Source: Sphingomonas abaci (GTDB taxonomy: Bacteria > Pseudomonadota > Alphaproteobacteria > Sphingomonadales > Sphingomonadaceae). Taken from it: a stretch of 64,000 bases of DNA. Each line of letters starts with the position of its first letter. Position 1 is the stretch's first letter. The DNA is taken from the NCBI RefSeq assembly GCF_014199625.1, contig NZ_JACHNY010000001.1, forward strand, positions 372,001-436,000, read 5' to 3'. Under the pieces are notes generated by a model, which was given only the letters and a program-made list of their open reading frames with translations, was not told where the DNA came from and made no database searches. The translations under genes and the position numbers were made by a program. This document shows, one piece after another, positions 18,595-27,259 of the stretch.

Positions 18595-20585
18595 TGATCC
18601 CTCGTCAGGCGCCAGATGCGGAACGGCTGGTCGGGCTCGATCCGGATGAATTGATCCCGGCCATACCAGCGGAAGCGATAGCCCTCCGCCAGATCCTCCA
18701 CCGCGACGCTGCCGTTATCGTCCAAGCCCAGCTCCCAGAGTGGCACCTGGAACATGCACTCCTGGCCCTGATGCGGGTCGAGATTGACCATCACGCAGAT
18801 GATCCCCTGCCCGTCCGGGTCCGGCTTGCCGTACCAGATGATATGATCGTTTCCCGCCACGAAGAAGCGGGTGCCCAGATGCGTCTGCAAGGCCGGATAG
18901 CGACGACGCAGACGGTTGAGCATCGCGATGTCGAGGATGATATTGCCCGGCGCGTTCCAGTCGCGCGGTTTGACGATATACTTCTCGCTGTCGTTATACT
19001 CTTCCTTGCCGGGGACAGGGTCGGACTCGCACAGTTCGAACCCCGAATAGACGCCGAACAGGCCCGACAGCGTCGCCGCAAGCACCGCACGGATGCGGAA
19101 GCCCGGTCGGCCCGAAGTCTGAAGATAGACCGGATTGATGTCGGGCGTGTTGACGAAGAAATGCGGGCGGTAGAATTCCTTCGGTGCCTCGGTGGTCAGT
19201 TCGGTGATGTAGCTTTCCAGCTCCGCCTTGGTGTCGCGCCAGGTGAAATAGGTATAGCTTTGCGAGAAGCCGACCTTGGCCAGCCGGTACATCATGGTCG
19301 GCCGGGTAAAGGCCTCCGCCAGGAAGATGACGTCGGGATGCCGCGCGCGCACGTCGGCGATCATCCACTCCCAAAAGGGCAGTGGCTTGGTGTGGGGATT
19401 GTCGACGCGGAACGTCTTGACGCCATTCTCGACCCAAAGCAGCACCACGTCGCGCAGCGCCGCCCACAGGCCAGGGACGGCGTCCGGTCCGTAGAAGTCG
19501 ACATTGACGATGTCCTGATATTTCTTGGGCGGATTTTCCGCGTATTTCATCGAGCCATCGGGCCGCCAGGCGAACCAGCCGGGATGCTCGGTCAGCCAGG
19601 GATGATCGGGCGAAGCTTGGATCGCAAAGTCGAGCGCGATCTCCAGACCGTGTGCACGGGCCGCCTCGACCAGCCGGGCGAACGCCTCGAAGCCGCCCAG
19701 TTCGGGATGGACCGCATCATGCCCGCCCTCCGCCGCGCCGATCGCATAGGGACTGCCGGGATCACCCTCGCCCGCCGTCAGGCTGTTGTTCGGCCCCTTG
19801 CGATGGGTGCGACCGATCGGATGGATCGGCGGGAAGTAGAGCGTGTCGAACCCCATGTCCCGAATCTGCGGCAGGCGGCCGATGACATCGTCGAACGTTC
19901 CGTGTCGGGCCGGATCGGTGGTGATCGAGCGCGGAAACAGCTCATACCAGGAGGAGAAGCGCGCCGCGATCCGCTCGGCATCGACCAGCTGCCGGGGCGA
20001 GCGGACGACGAAGGGCCGTGTATCCGCCGCCGCCATCGCCGCCGCGAGGTCGTCGGACAGCAACAGCTCCGCCGCGCCCTCGACCGCCCCGTCGATCCGG
20101 GACACCCAGTCGCGCAGGGCGGGCTGTCGCGCCGCCGCCGCCTCGACCAGGCTGCGCCCCTCCTGCCGATCGACGTCCTGCGCGACTCCGGCATCCAGCT
20201 TCTTGCGATAGTCGCGGCGGAAACCGCCGAACACGTCCAGCCAACCCTCGACTGCATATTCATGCCGTCCGAGCCGGTCAGGGGTGAAGCGGGCGGTCCA
20301 GACGTCGGTCGGCAACGCGGTCATCGGCACCCGCCGCCACTCCGCCTCGTCGCACGGCCGCCAGAGCAGCTCGACCGCTAGTTGTTCGTGGCCGTCGGTG
20401 AACACCGTCGCCTCGACCGTGACCTCGTCCCCGATCACCCGTCGGACGGGATAGTCGCCACCCTCCACGCTGGGACTGAGGGACTCGACCACCAGCCGCG
20501 GCATCGCCGCCGCCTGATCGGCGGTGGCGGGGGGCGGCAGCAGGATTGGGTCGGTCGAGGACACAGGCACAAGGGCGTCGGCCAT
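18591..20585 (-). CDS. glgE: Alpha-1,4-glucan:maltose-1-phosphate maltosyltransferase GlgE
   Basis: GH13_3 enzyme that transfers maltosyl units from maltose 1-phosphate onto alpha-glucan. The N-terminal beta domain (about 30-130, starting [15 protein letters not shown]) is followed by the catalytic barrel with [18 protein letters not shown]. The nucleophile Asp395 lies in [16 protein letters not shown] and the acid/base Glu424 in FLAEAFTRP, nearly the same numbering as in characterised actinobacterial GlgE. The length of 664 residues is normal. It is the first gene of the operon with treS-mak. No glgB or glgX branching/debranching gene is next to it in this window. Confidence 0.95.
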   Translation of the reverse strand: MADALVPVSSTDPILLPPPATADQAAAMPRLVVESLSPSVEGGDYPVRRVIGDEVTVEATVFTDGHEQLAVELLWRPCDEAEWRRVPMTALPTDVWTARFTPDRLGRHEYAVEGWLDVFGGFRRDYRKKLDAGVAQDVDRQEGRSLVEAAAARQPALRDWVSRIDGAVEGAAELLLSDDLAAAMAAADTRPFVVRSPRQLVDAERIAARFSSWYELFPRSITTDPARHGTFDDVIGRLPQIRDMGFDTLYFPPIHPIGRTHRKGPNNSLTAGEGDPGSPYAIGAAEGGHDAVHPELGGFEAFARLVEAARAHGLEIALDFAIQASPDHPWLTEHPGWFAWRPDGSMKYAENPPKKYQDIVNVDFYGPDAVPGLWAALRDVVLLWVENGVKTFRVDNPHTKPLPFWEWMIADVRARHPDVIFLAEAFTRPTMMYRLAKVGFSQSYTYFTWRDTKAELESYITELTTEAPKEFYRPHFFVNTPDINPVYLQTSGRPGFRIRAVLAATLSGLFGVYSGFELCESDPVPGKEEYNDSEKYIVKPRDWNAPGNIILDIAMLNRLRRRYPALQTHLGTRFFVAGNDHIIWYGKPDPDGQGIICVMVNLDPHQGQECMFQVPLWELGLDDNGSVAVEDLAEGYRFRWYGRDQFIRIEPDQPFRIWRLTRDQ

Positions 20586-20633
20586 GCAAACTCCGGTCGA
20601 TGCTGGGAAACGGACGGGAACGACCCGCGGAAA

Positions 20634-20981
20634 TCAGGCGGGCTTGGCCGGTGACTTGGCTTTGCGCGCCTTAGTCGTCCGGGCCGCCGGCTTGGCGGAC
20701 ACGGCCGCCGGCGGCGCCAGCGGCTCGGCGGCGGTGGTCTGCACCGGATGGTCGGCCGGCTCCGGATCGTGCGCGGCGACGGGCGTCTCGGTCATCGGGG
20801 TCGGCGACGCCGGGGAGTCGGCGGGCTCCTCCGGCAGTGCGTTAGCGGCAGAGGATCCCTCCGCATCATGTTCGCTCGCTGCCTGGTGCCAGTGATCGTC
20901 GTGCCGGCCATGCCCGCCGCCGTCCTTCTCCCACAATTCATAGGCGCGGCGGCTGATCTTCTCATGGCGCTCGTCGGTCAT
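20634..20981 (-). CDS. DUF2934 domain protein with long Pro/Ala/Lys tail
   Basis: A 115-residue protein of unknown function. Residues about 4-38 match the DUF2934 pattern: HEKISRRAYELWEKDG, a short His-rich turn, then DDHWHQAASEH. The remaining 75 residues are disordered and rich in Pro, Ala, Glu and Thr, and end in a basic AKP-rich tail (KARKAKSPAKPA) reminiscent of nucleic-acid-binding histone-like tails. DUF2934 proteins are often found near stress and carbohydrate genes in soil bacteria, and this one is 48 bases upstream of glgE on the same strand, so it may be co-transcribed with the GlgE operon. Confidence 0.75.
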   Translation of the reverse strand: MTDERHEKISRRAYELWEKDGGGHGRHDDHWHQAASEHDAEGSSAANALPEEPADSPASPTPMTETPVAAHDPEPADHPVQTTAAEPLAPPAAVSAKPAARTTKARKAKSPAKPA

Positions 20982-21142
20982 TCGATCCCTCCTTCAACGA
21001 TGGCGCGAGGGCGTTCGCGCCAGCGCCATCCATGCCACGCGACAGCGCCGGCTCAACGGAAAACCGCCGGCACGCGCTTCCGGTTGCATCGGGAATGGCG
21101 CGAAATCTCTCCCTCGCGGCATGCTTGCGCGAGATCAGCGAC

Positions 21143-21514
21143 TTAGCGCGTGGTCGTGGCGGCGAGCGGTGGCGTCTGCTGGTGCTGGATCACGGTCCAG
21201 TCCTCATGCCCCCGTCGCCGATAGGTGGAGGTGCAATGCGCCTCATAGGCATCCTCGCCATCCTTGGACGCACGGACCCGATAGGCGATGACGATCAGCC
21301 CTTCCTGCGGGCGTGCGACGCGCCGCTCGGTGAAGGATACATCGGTCCAGCGCGGCGTGGCGGAGACCGCGGCGACCGCCTCCTCGCCGCTCATCACGAA
21401 GGGCGGCGTGGGCACGACCATCAGGCATTCGTCGTCGATCGACTCGCGATAATGTTCGGGCGTGGCCGTCCACAGGCTTTCCTCGAACGTCCAGATGCGT
21501 GCGTCGTCCATCAT
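21143..21514 (-). CDS. NTF2-like (DUF4440/SnoaL-type) small protein
   Basis: A 123-residue soluble protein with an apparent NTF2-like cone fold. [21 protein letters not shown] is followed by [45 protein letters not shown] and a C-terminal [21 protein letters not shown], the usual closing strand of DUF4440 proteins. The function is unknown; such proteins bind small ligands or are stress-associated. I chose the first of two adjacent ATGs, with GGGAG 6 bases upstream. It is divergent from infA. Confidence 0.75.
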   Translation of the reverse strand: MMDDARIWTFEESLWTATPEHYRESIDDECLMVVPTPPFVMSGEEAVAAVSATPRWTDVSFTERRVARPQEGLIVIAYRVRASKDGEDAYEAHCTSTYRRRGHEDWTVIQHQQTPPLAATTTR

Positions 21515-21732
21515 CCCGTCTCCCAAATGGTCGCATGGACTCGTGTCCGGCCGCAGGAGCGCGCGACCGGCGCGATCGTTCCCCCCTGACCCGCCGGCTT
21601 GCCAATCCCCCGCCGACATCCCATCTTGACGATGCGCCGACCGAGCATGGCGCGAGCCGCCGCCCCCTCGCGCCTTTCTTTTTGGTGCCCGTTGGGGTAA
21701 GGCGACGCATCTTCACGACAAAGGGTTTGTGT

Positions 21733-21978
21733 TTGGCCAAGGAAGAACTGCTCGAGATGCGCGGTCGCGTGGTGGAATTGCTCCCCAACGCGATGTTCCG
21801 CGTGCAACTCGAGAACGACCACGAGATTTTGGGGCATACCGCCGGCAAGATGCGCAAGAATCGCATTCGCGTGCTGGTGGGCGACGAGGTGCTCGTCGAG
21901 CTGACTCCCTATGACCTCACCAAGGGTCGCATCACCTATCGCTTCATGCCCGGCCGCGGCGGCCCCGGCCCGTCCTGA
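21733..21978 (+). CDS. infA: Translation initiation factor IF-1
   Basis: Binds the ribosomal A site during initiation. It is an 81-residue S1/OB-fold protein with the near-invariant blocks [40 protein letters not shown] and [16 protein letters not shown]. The last 9 residues ([10 protein letters not shown]) extend past the usual end. No ATG is available: the start is the TTG at 21733 (LAKEELLEM), with AAAGGG 7 bases upstream. A TTG two codons earlier is a less likely alternative. The gene order infA-maf-rng-yacG is common in alphaproteobacteria. Confidence 0.95.
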   Translation: MAKEELLEMRGRVVELLPNAMFRVQLENDHEILGHTAGKMRKNRIRVLVGDEVLVELTPYDLTKGRITYRFMPGRGGPGPS

Positions 21979-22016
21979 TCGCCGGTGGCGCGTCCGTCGC
22001 GCCGCTGCCACCGACC

Positions 22017-22622
22017 ATGACCGATCGCCTCGAAACAGCGTCCGCGCCCGTCGCCACGCTTGTGCTCGCCTCCACCTCGCCGCGCCGGCTGGAGCTGCTC
22101 GGCCGGCTGGGCCTGGTGCCCGACCGCCTGGCCGCGCCCGATATCGACGAGACGCCGCTGCCGGCTGAGGCCGCCCGCGATTATGCGCAGCGACTGGCGC
22201 TGGGCAAGGCGCGCGCCGTCGCCCGCGGCGCGGACGAGATCGTGCTGGCCGGCGACACGACGATCGCGGTCGGCCCGCGCATCCTGGGCAAGCCAGAGGA
22301 TGCAACCGACCTGCGCCGGATGCTGCGCCTTCTCTCCGGCCGGCGGCATCACTGCCTGTCGGCGGTTTGCGTGATCGGCCGGGACGGGCGCGAGCGCGTC
22401 CGCCTGTCCGACACCATCATCGCCTTTCGTCCGCTCACCCCCGCCGAGATCGACGCCTATGTCGCCACCGGCGAAGGAATGGGCAAGGCCGGTGGCTATG
22501 CCATCCAGGGCCGCGCCGAGGCCTTTATCCGCTTCCTCCATGGCAGCCATAGCGGCGTCGTCGGCCTCCCGTTGACCGAGACCAGGGCGCTGCTGCGCGC
22601 CGCGGGCCTGCCGCTTGCCTGA
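22017..22622 (+). CDS. maf: Maf-like nucleotide pyrophosphatase
   Basis: House-cleaning pyrophosphatase that hydrolyses non-canonical or modified NTPs. The N-terminal LVLASTSPRRLELLGRLGL is the Maf signature. It is followed by DETPLPAEAARDYAQRLALGKARAV, VLAGDTTIAVGPRILGKP with the conserved Asp, LSGRRHHCLSAV, and GKAGGYAIQGRAEAFIRFLHGSHSGVVGLPL (split here at GRAEAF). At 201 residues it is normal. It starts 38 bases after infA and overlaps the next gene by 8 bases. Confidence 0.93.
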   Translation: MTDRLETASAPVATLVLASTSPRRLELLGRLGLVPDRLAAPDIDETPLPAEAARDYAQRLALGKARAVARGADEIVLAGDTTIAVGPRILGKPEDATDLRRMLRLLSGRRHHCLSAVCVIGRDGRERVRLSDTIIAFRPLTPAEIDAYVATGEGMGKAGGYAIQGRAEAFIRFLHGSHSGVVGLPLTETRALLRAAGLPLA

Positions 22623-23574
22623 ATGGCTCCACGAGGCCGGGATCGGCGAATCCCGCGCCGCGCTGGTCGAGGACGGCCGCATCCTGGAAGCGCTGGTCGA
22701 GCCCGAGGATAGCGGCCCGCGCCTGGGCAGCGTCATGCGCGCGCGCCTCACCCATCTGCTGCCCGGCCGCCAGGGCCGCTTGTCGCTGGCGGACGGCACC
22801 ATGGCGCTGATCACCGGCGTCCCCGCCGGCCTGTCCGCCGGGCGCGACCTGACCGTCGAGATCGTGCGCGAGGCCCTGCCCGAGATCGGCCGGCCCAAGC
22901 CGCCACGCGCCATCCTGACCGATCAGGAGGAGCGGCCCGGCCCCGACCTGCGCGCCCGCATCGCCGCGACCGGCCACCCCGTCCGCACGCTCCTCCCGCA
23001 CCAGCCGGATGCGCTGGAGGCGGCAGGCTGGTCCGAACTGCTCGAAGAGGCGCAGACCGGCGATATCGGCTTCGCCGAGGCGGTGCCGGGCGGCGCGCTG
23101 GTGATGACGCCCACGCCGGCCATGACCCTGTTCGACGTGGACGGCCCGCCGCCGCTCGAACCGCTGGCGATCGCGGCGGCCGAAGCGGTGGCCGGGGCGA
23201 TCCGCCGGCACGGCATCGGCGGCTCGATCGGCATCGACTTCCCCACCATCGAGGGCAAGGCGGCGCGGCAAGCGGTTACGGCGGCGATCGACCGTCTTCT
23301 GGCGCCGCCGTTCGAGCGGACCGCGATGAACGGCTTCGGCTTCGTCCAGATCGTCCGGCCGCGCCCGCGCGCCTCGCTGCCCGAGCGGTTGCGCGCCGAT
23401 CCGGTCGCCGCCGCCGCCCGCGCCGCGCTGCGGCTGCTGGAGCGGGTGCCGCCGGGCGGTTCGAACCGGCATCGCCTGCCAGCGCCCGTCCTGGCCTATC
23501 TGACCGCGCGTCCGGCCTGGCTGGCGGCGCTGGCCCGCCGTACCGGCGCGACACCCCTGCTGGAGAGCCTGTGA
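22615..23574 (+). CDS. Ribonuclease E/G family protein (RNase G-like, short form)
   Basis: A 319-residue protein placed after maf, where alphaproteobacteria carry a short RNase E/G-related ribonuclease. The catalytic-core-like part contains SIGIDFPTIEGKAARQAV and the region MNGFGFVQIVRPRPRASLPE, which parallels the RNase E/G block ending in GLVEMTRKR. The N-terminal S1-like segment is short and the Zn-link Cys motif of full RNase E is not seen. The start is a TTG overlapping the last 8 bases of maf; no upstream ATG exists in frame. It ends in TGATG shared with yacG. Confidence 0.8.
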   Translation: MPEWLHEAGIGESRAALVEDGRILEALVEPEDSGPRLGSVMRARLTHLLPGRQGRLSLADGTMALITGVPAGLSAGRDLTVEIVREALPEIGRPKPPRAILTDQEERPGPDLRARIAATGHPVRTLLPHQPDALEAAGWSELLEEAQTGDIGFAEAVPGGALVMTPTPAMTLFDVDGPPPLEPLAIAAAEAVAGAIRRHGIGGSIGIDFPTIEGKAARQAVTAAIDRLLAPPFERTAMNGFGFVQIVRPRPRASLPERLRADPVAAAARAALRLLERVPPGGSNRHRLPAPVLAYLTARPAWLAALARRTGATPLLESL

Positions 23575-23747
23575 TGGCCGAACCCGCCTGCCCGATCTGT
23601 TCCGAACCTGCCCACCTCGATCACCGCCCCTTTTGTTCGGCGCGGCACCGCGACCGCGATCTGCTGCAATGGCTGAACGAGAGCTATCGGCTACCGGATC
23701 AAAATTCTTCGAAAGAAGGGCTGGACAGCGCCGATGGCTCCTACTAG
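23574..23747 (+). CDS. yacG: DNA gyrase inhibitor YacG (zinc-ribbon, one ligand changed)
   Basis: A 57-residue protein that starts MAEPACPICSEPAHLDHRPF and continues CSARHRDRDLLQWLNESYRL. YacG proteins are tiny zinc-ribbon gyrase inhibitors with four Cys in the pattern C-x2-C ... C-x3-C. Here the ligands would be Cys6, Cys9, Cys21 and His25, so the last Cys is replaced by His, which could still bind zinc. The DLLQWLNESYRLP helix after the ribbon is as expected. The ATG overlaps the stop of the RNase gene (TGATG), and tRNA-Phe begins 21 bases after the stop. Confidence 0.85.
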   Translation: MAEPACPICSEPAHLDHRPFCSARHRDRDLLQWLNESYRLPDQNSSKEGLDSADGSY

Positions 23748-23768
23748 AGACGCGCTTCCGCTACGCGG

Positions 23769-23844
23769 GCCCAAGTAGCTCAGTTGGTAGAGCATGCGAC
23801 TGAAAATCGCAGTGTCGGTGGTTCGAATCCGCCCTTGGGCACCA
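23769..23844 (+). tRNA. tRNA-Phe (anticodon GAA)
   Basis: A complete 76-base cloverleaf with the 3-prime CCA encoded. The acceptor GCCCAAG pairs with CTTGGGC. The D arm is GCTC/GAGC, the anticodon arm TGCGA/TCGCA with loop CTGAAAA (anticodon GAA), and the T arm GGTGG/CCGCC with TTCGAAT. The discriminator base is A. I saw no duplicated 3-prime end nearby that would mark an integration site. Confidence 0.97.
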
Positions 23845-24082
23845 CACTTCCCCGTCGCGACCACTATTCGCCGGGAAACTCGCCGATCATCGCTGCGCTT
23901 AGCTTTGAGTCGTCCCTGGCGATGCTGTGGCAAAGCTTGCGCCGGCCAAGCGATCCGCCATGTCCGATCTTAGCGATGCTACGATAGTCCATCGGCCGGC
24001 CCGGAGTTCATCCAGGACGATACGCGCTCGTCTCTCCTGCCTTTTCGGCACGACGTGACCGATCGGGCGATCGATGCGCCCC

Positions 24083-27000
24083 TCAGCTCGCTATGCCGAC
24101 GGTCGCCGGCCTGGCCGCTTCCGAGGATATCACCCGGTTCCGACCCTCGCCCTTGGCGCGGTAGAGCGCGGCGTCGGCCGCCGCCTGCATCGCCGACACC
24201 GAGCGATACCCCGGCCAGGTCGCCACGCCTATGCTCACCGTGATGCGGAGCCCCGCCGCGCAGGGGTCATAGGAGGCCGCGGCGATCGCGCCGCGCACAT
24301 GCTCGCAGACCGCCTTGGCCGCCGCCGCATCGGTGTCCGGCATCAGCAGCGCGAACTCCTCGCCGCCCAGCCGCGCGACCAGATCGCGATCGCGCACCGC
24401 ATCGCGCATGACCGCCGCCACCCGGCGCAGCGCCGCATCGCCCACCGCATGCGAATGCTGGTCGTTGATCCGCTTGAAATGATCGATGTCGAGGATCGCC
24501 AGCGACCAGGCTCGACCATGTTCCGCGAAACAGGCTATCTGCTCCGCCAGTTCGTCCTCGTAGCGCCGCCGATTGGGCAGCCCGGTCAGCGCGTCCTCAT
24601 GCGCCATGCGCCGCAAGGTGCGCGCCTGGCTGGCGAGCTGGGCGAGCAGGGCGTCCTTCTCCTCGGCGGCGAGCATCAGCATCTCACCCTGGCGACGGAT
24701 ATCGGCGGTGCGCTCCTCGACCATCCGGCCCAGGTGCCGGGCCCGCCGATGCAGGTTCAGCACCCGCCAACGATAGGCCAGCCCGGCCAGCCCGACCGCA
24801 ACCGCAACCAGCGCGAACCGGAAGTCGGAACGCTGCCACAGCGACGGCTCGACCACGAAGCGCAGCACCTTGTCTTGGGCGCTCCACGGACCGCCACCGC
24901 TGGACGCGCTGACATGCAGCGCATAGCGACCCGGCGGCAGCGCCGTATAGTCGACGATCCGCTCGGCGCCGCGATCGATCCAGTCATTCTCGTAGCCCAC
25001 CAGCCGGGTGCGGTAGCGGATGCTCTGCGGCGACAGGAAACTCAGGCCGCCATAGGCGATCGATACCCGCCGCGTCTTGGCGGGAATCGACACCCAGTTG
25101 GCCCCGTCCGTCAGAGGGCCGGCCTCGCCGTCGAGCAGCACCGATTCGATCACGAGCGGCGGCGGCGTGCGAACCCGCAACTGCGCCTCGCGCTCCGGCC
25201 GGACGGACGCTGCTCCTTCGGCCGTGGCAAACCAGATCGAGCCGTCCTGGCGCAGCAGGGTCGTCGGTCCGGAGGCGCCGTTGCCCTGGGCGCTGGCCAT
25301 GCCGTCCAGCCGGTCGAACCGGTCGACCCGGATCGTGCGCCGCCTGCCGTCCGCCACCGCCATCAGCGCCGCATAGTCGATCCGCAGCACGCCGCTGTTG
25401 CTGCCCAGCCACGCCGCGCCATGCCGGTCCAGCGCCATCTGGAACACGGTATCGACCGGCAGTCCCTGGTTCCGACCGACATGGGCGAGCTGGCCATCGG
25501 CATAGCGATAGCGAAACAGTCCGCGGTCGGTGCTGATCCACATGGCGCTACGGTCCGGGTCCTCGAACAGGCCTAGGGCGCTGTTGACGTCGGCCAACCG
25601 CGCCATGCTGATCCGCCGGGGAGCGCCGTTCGGCGGCCACAGGGTCAGATCGTCGATCGTGCCGATCCACAAGCCATGGCTGGTATCGGCGATCGCATAG
25701 ACCATCGTCTGTGGCAGGCCGGGCAGCGTGGGATGCCAGACCCGCCCCTCGCCGTCGATCGCCACGACGCCGCGTCGCGTACCGGCCCATAAGCCGCCGT
25801 CGCGCCGCGTCGCCAGGGTCCGGACGCGGACGTCGCGGATACCCTCCAACCGCCCGTATCGCGCGACGATCCGGTCGTCCCGGACGTGGAAGATGCCGTC
25901 GCCCAGCGTACCGACCCAGACATCGCCATCAGGCTGCGCCAACAGGCTGAGGACCGACGGCGAATTGCCGCCGGGCACGCCCGCCTGCTCGATTCGGATA
26001 TGGCGGATCCGACCATCGGGCAGGACCCGGTCCAGGCCACGGCTGCTGCCGATCCACAAGCTGCGGTCGCGCGACTCCACCAGAGCGCGGACATAATTGC
26101 CGGACAGGCCATTTTCCTGTCGCATATTGGTGAAAAGGGCCTGGCGCAGGCGGTACAGACCGCCATTCACGCCCACCCAGATACTGCCTTCCCGATCCTG
26201 GAAGACGGTGGCGATCCGCCCCTCCGGCAGGCCCTGGGTCGGGGTGATCCATTCCGTCCGCCCGCGCGCCAGATGGAGCAGGCCGAGATTCTCGGTCCCC
26301 AGCCACAACCCGCCCCATCGATCCGCGGCCATTGCGCTGAAGCGGTTGGTGCCCGGCAGACGATGGACCAGGCGCGCCTGCCCCCCCTCCACCTGTCGCA
26401 GCTCTCCGCCGGCCAGCAGCCAGACATGGTTCCGGTGGTCGACGACCGGCAATACAGCCCCCGCCGGCAGCCCCAGGGACTTGGACAGATGGTGGAACCG
26501 GCCATCGGGCGTGCGCACGACCAGGCCGTCGACGCAGCCGATCCACAACCGGCCCTGCGCATCGATGGCCAGCCCCAGGATCGACATCAATGGCATGCCG
26601 GCGGGCATCGGAACGCGCTGGAACCGGCCGTCGGGAGTCAACAGGCCCAATCCGCCACGGATGAAGCCGATCCAGAGCCGTCCTTGACCATCCCGCGCGA
26701 GGGTCAGGATCGAGGCGCGGGGCAGTCCCTGCCGTGCGGTCCAGAACCGCCATCGTCCCGCTGCATCCCGCCGCCCGAGATTGCCGCGCGAGTCGCCGAT
26801 CCATAAATTGCCCTGCCGGTCAGACAGGATGCCGGTCACCCCATTGTCGGGCAGCGGCGGGTGGCTGTCGCGCGAGAAGATGGTGAACCGGGTGCCGTTA
26901 TACCGGGCCAGCCCCTCCCAGGTGGCGAGCCACAAATAGCCCTCGCGCGTCTGGACGACCCCCTGCACGCTATTGTGCGGCAGTCCTTCGTTGGTCGTCC

Positions 27001-27172
27001 ACCGGTCATAGGCGAAGTCCTTGACCATCGGCGGCTGGACGACCGGGTCGGCCCATGCGGCCCGCTGGCCGACGAGCAACGCGAACAGCAGGGCGACGGC
27101 AGCGGCGGCGATGTGCCACCGTTCCCGACCTGATGCCCGCGCCGACGTCATGATACCTTGGTCATCGCCCAT
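24083..27172 (-). CDS. Membrane diguanylate cyclase with two-component-regulator propeller sensor
   Basis: A 1029-residue sensor that should make cyclic di-GMP. An N-terminal signal/anchor segment (about 20-42) leads to two seven-bladed-type propellers (about 50-690) made of repeats such as TTNEGLPHNSVQGVVQTREG, GYLWLATWEGLARYNG and GNLWIGDSRG. A Y_Y_Y domain follows at about 695-770 (RLVGYENDWIDRG, LPPGRYALHVSAS), then a membrane helix at about 785-803, a coiled coil and the GGDEF domain at about 860-1015. The active site is GGEEF, with an RxxD inhibitory site (RDRD) five residues before it. A second ATG at 27151 is a possible start. There is no EAL or response regulator partner next to it. 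Confidence 0.92.
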   Translation of the reverse strand: MGDDQGIMTSARASGRERWHIAAAAVALLFALLVGQRAAWADPVVQPPMVKDFAYDRWTTNEGLPHNSVQGVVQTREGYLWLATWEGLARYNGTRFTIFSRDSHPPLPDNGVTGILSDRQGNLWIGDSRGNLGRRDAAGRWRFWTARQGLPRASILTLARDGQGRLWIGFIRGGLGLLTPDGRFQRVPMPAGMPLMSILGLAIDAQGRLWIGCVDGLVVRTPDGRFHHLSKSLGLPAGAVLPVVDHRNHVWLLAGGELRQVEGGQARLVHRLPGTNRFSAMAADRWGGLWLGTENLGLLHLARGRTEWITPTQGLPEGRIATVFQDREGSIWVGVNGGLYRLRQALFTNMRQENGLSGNYVRALVESRDRSLWIGSSRGLDRVLPDGRIRHIRIEQAGVPGGNSPSVLSLLAQPDGDVWVGTLGDGIFHVRDDRIVARYGRLEGIRDVRVRTLATRRDGGLWAGTRRGVVAIDGEGRVWHPTLPGLPQTMVYAIADTSHGLWIGTIDDLTLWPPNGAPRRISMARLADVNSALGLFEDPDRSAMWISTDRGLFRYRYADGQLAHVGRNQGLPVDTVFQMALDRHGAAWLGSNSGVLRIDYAALMAVADGRRRTIRVDRFDRLDGMASAQGNGASGPTTLLRQDGSIWFATAEGAASVRPEREAQLRVRTPPPLVIESVLLDGEAGPLTDGANWVSIPAKTRRVSIAYGGLSFLSPQSIRYRTRLVGYENDWIDRGAERIVDYTALPPGRYALHVSASSGGGPWSAQDKVLRFVVEPSLWQRSDFRFALVAVAVGLAGLAYRWRVLNLHRRARHLGRMVEERTADIRRQGEMLMLAAEEKDALLAQLASQARTLRRMAHEDALTGLPNRRRYEDELAEQIACFAEHGRAWSLAILDIDHFKRINDQHSHAVGDAALRRVAAVMRDAVRDRDLVARLGGEEFALLMPDTDAAAAKAVCEHVRGAIAAASYDPCAAGLRITVSIGVATWPGYRSVSAMQAAADAALYRAKGEGRNRVISSEAARPATVGIAS

Positions 27173-27228
27173 TGGTTTCCAACGACACGATATGGCGCAG
27201 GCCTTAAAATAAGCAAAACGCGCTCAAA

Positions 27229-27242
27229 CGGCCACTCGGCCG
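27229..27242 (-). terminator. Short stem-loop after the orphan lipoprotein gene, possible weak terminator
   Basis: On the minus strand CGGCC, a GAGT loop and GGCCG are followed by TTTG and, further on, a TTTT run. The stem has only five base pairs. It lies 18 bases after the lipoprotein stop and 57 bases ahead of the next gene on the same strand. Confidence 0.3.
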
Positions 27243-27259
27243 CTTGGTTCCCGACGAGT

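Noticed and set aside
23769..24082. Integration site at tRNA-Phe
   Set aside because: No integrase gene and no repeat of the tRNA 3-prime end were seen downstream.
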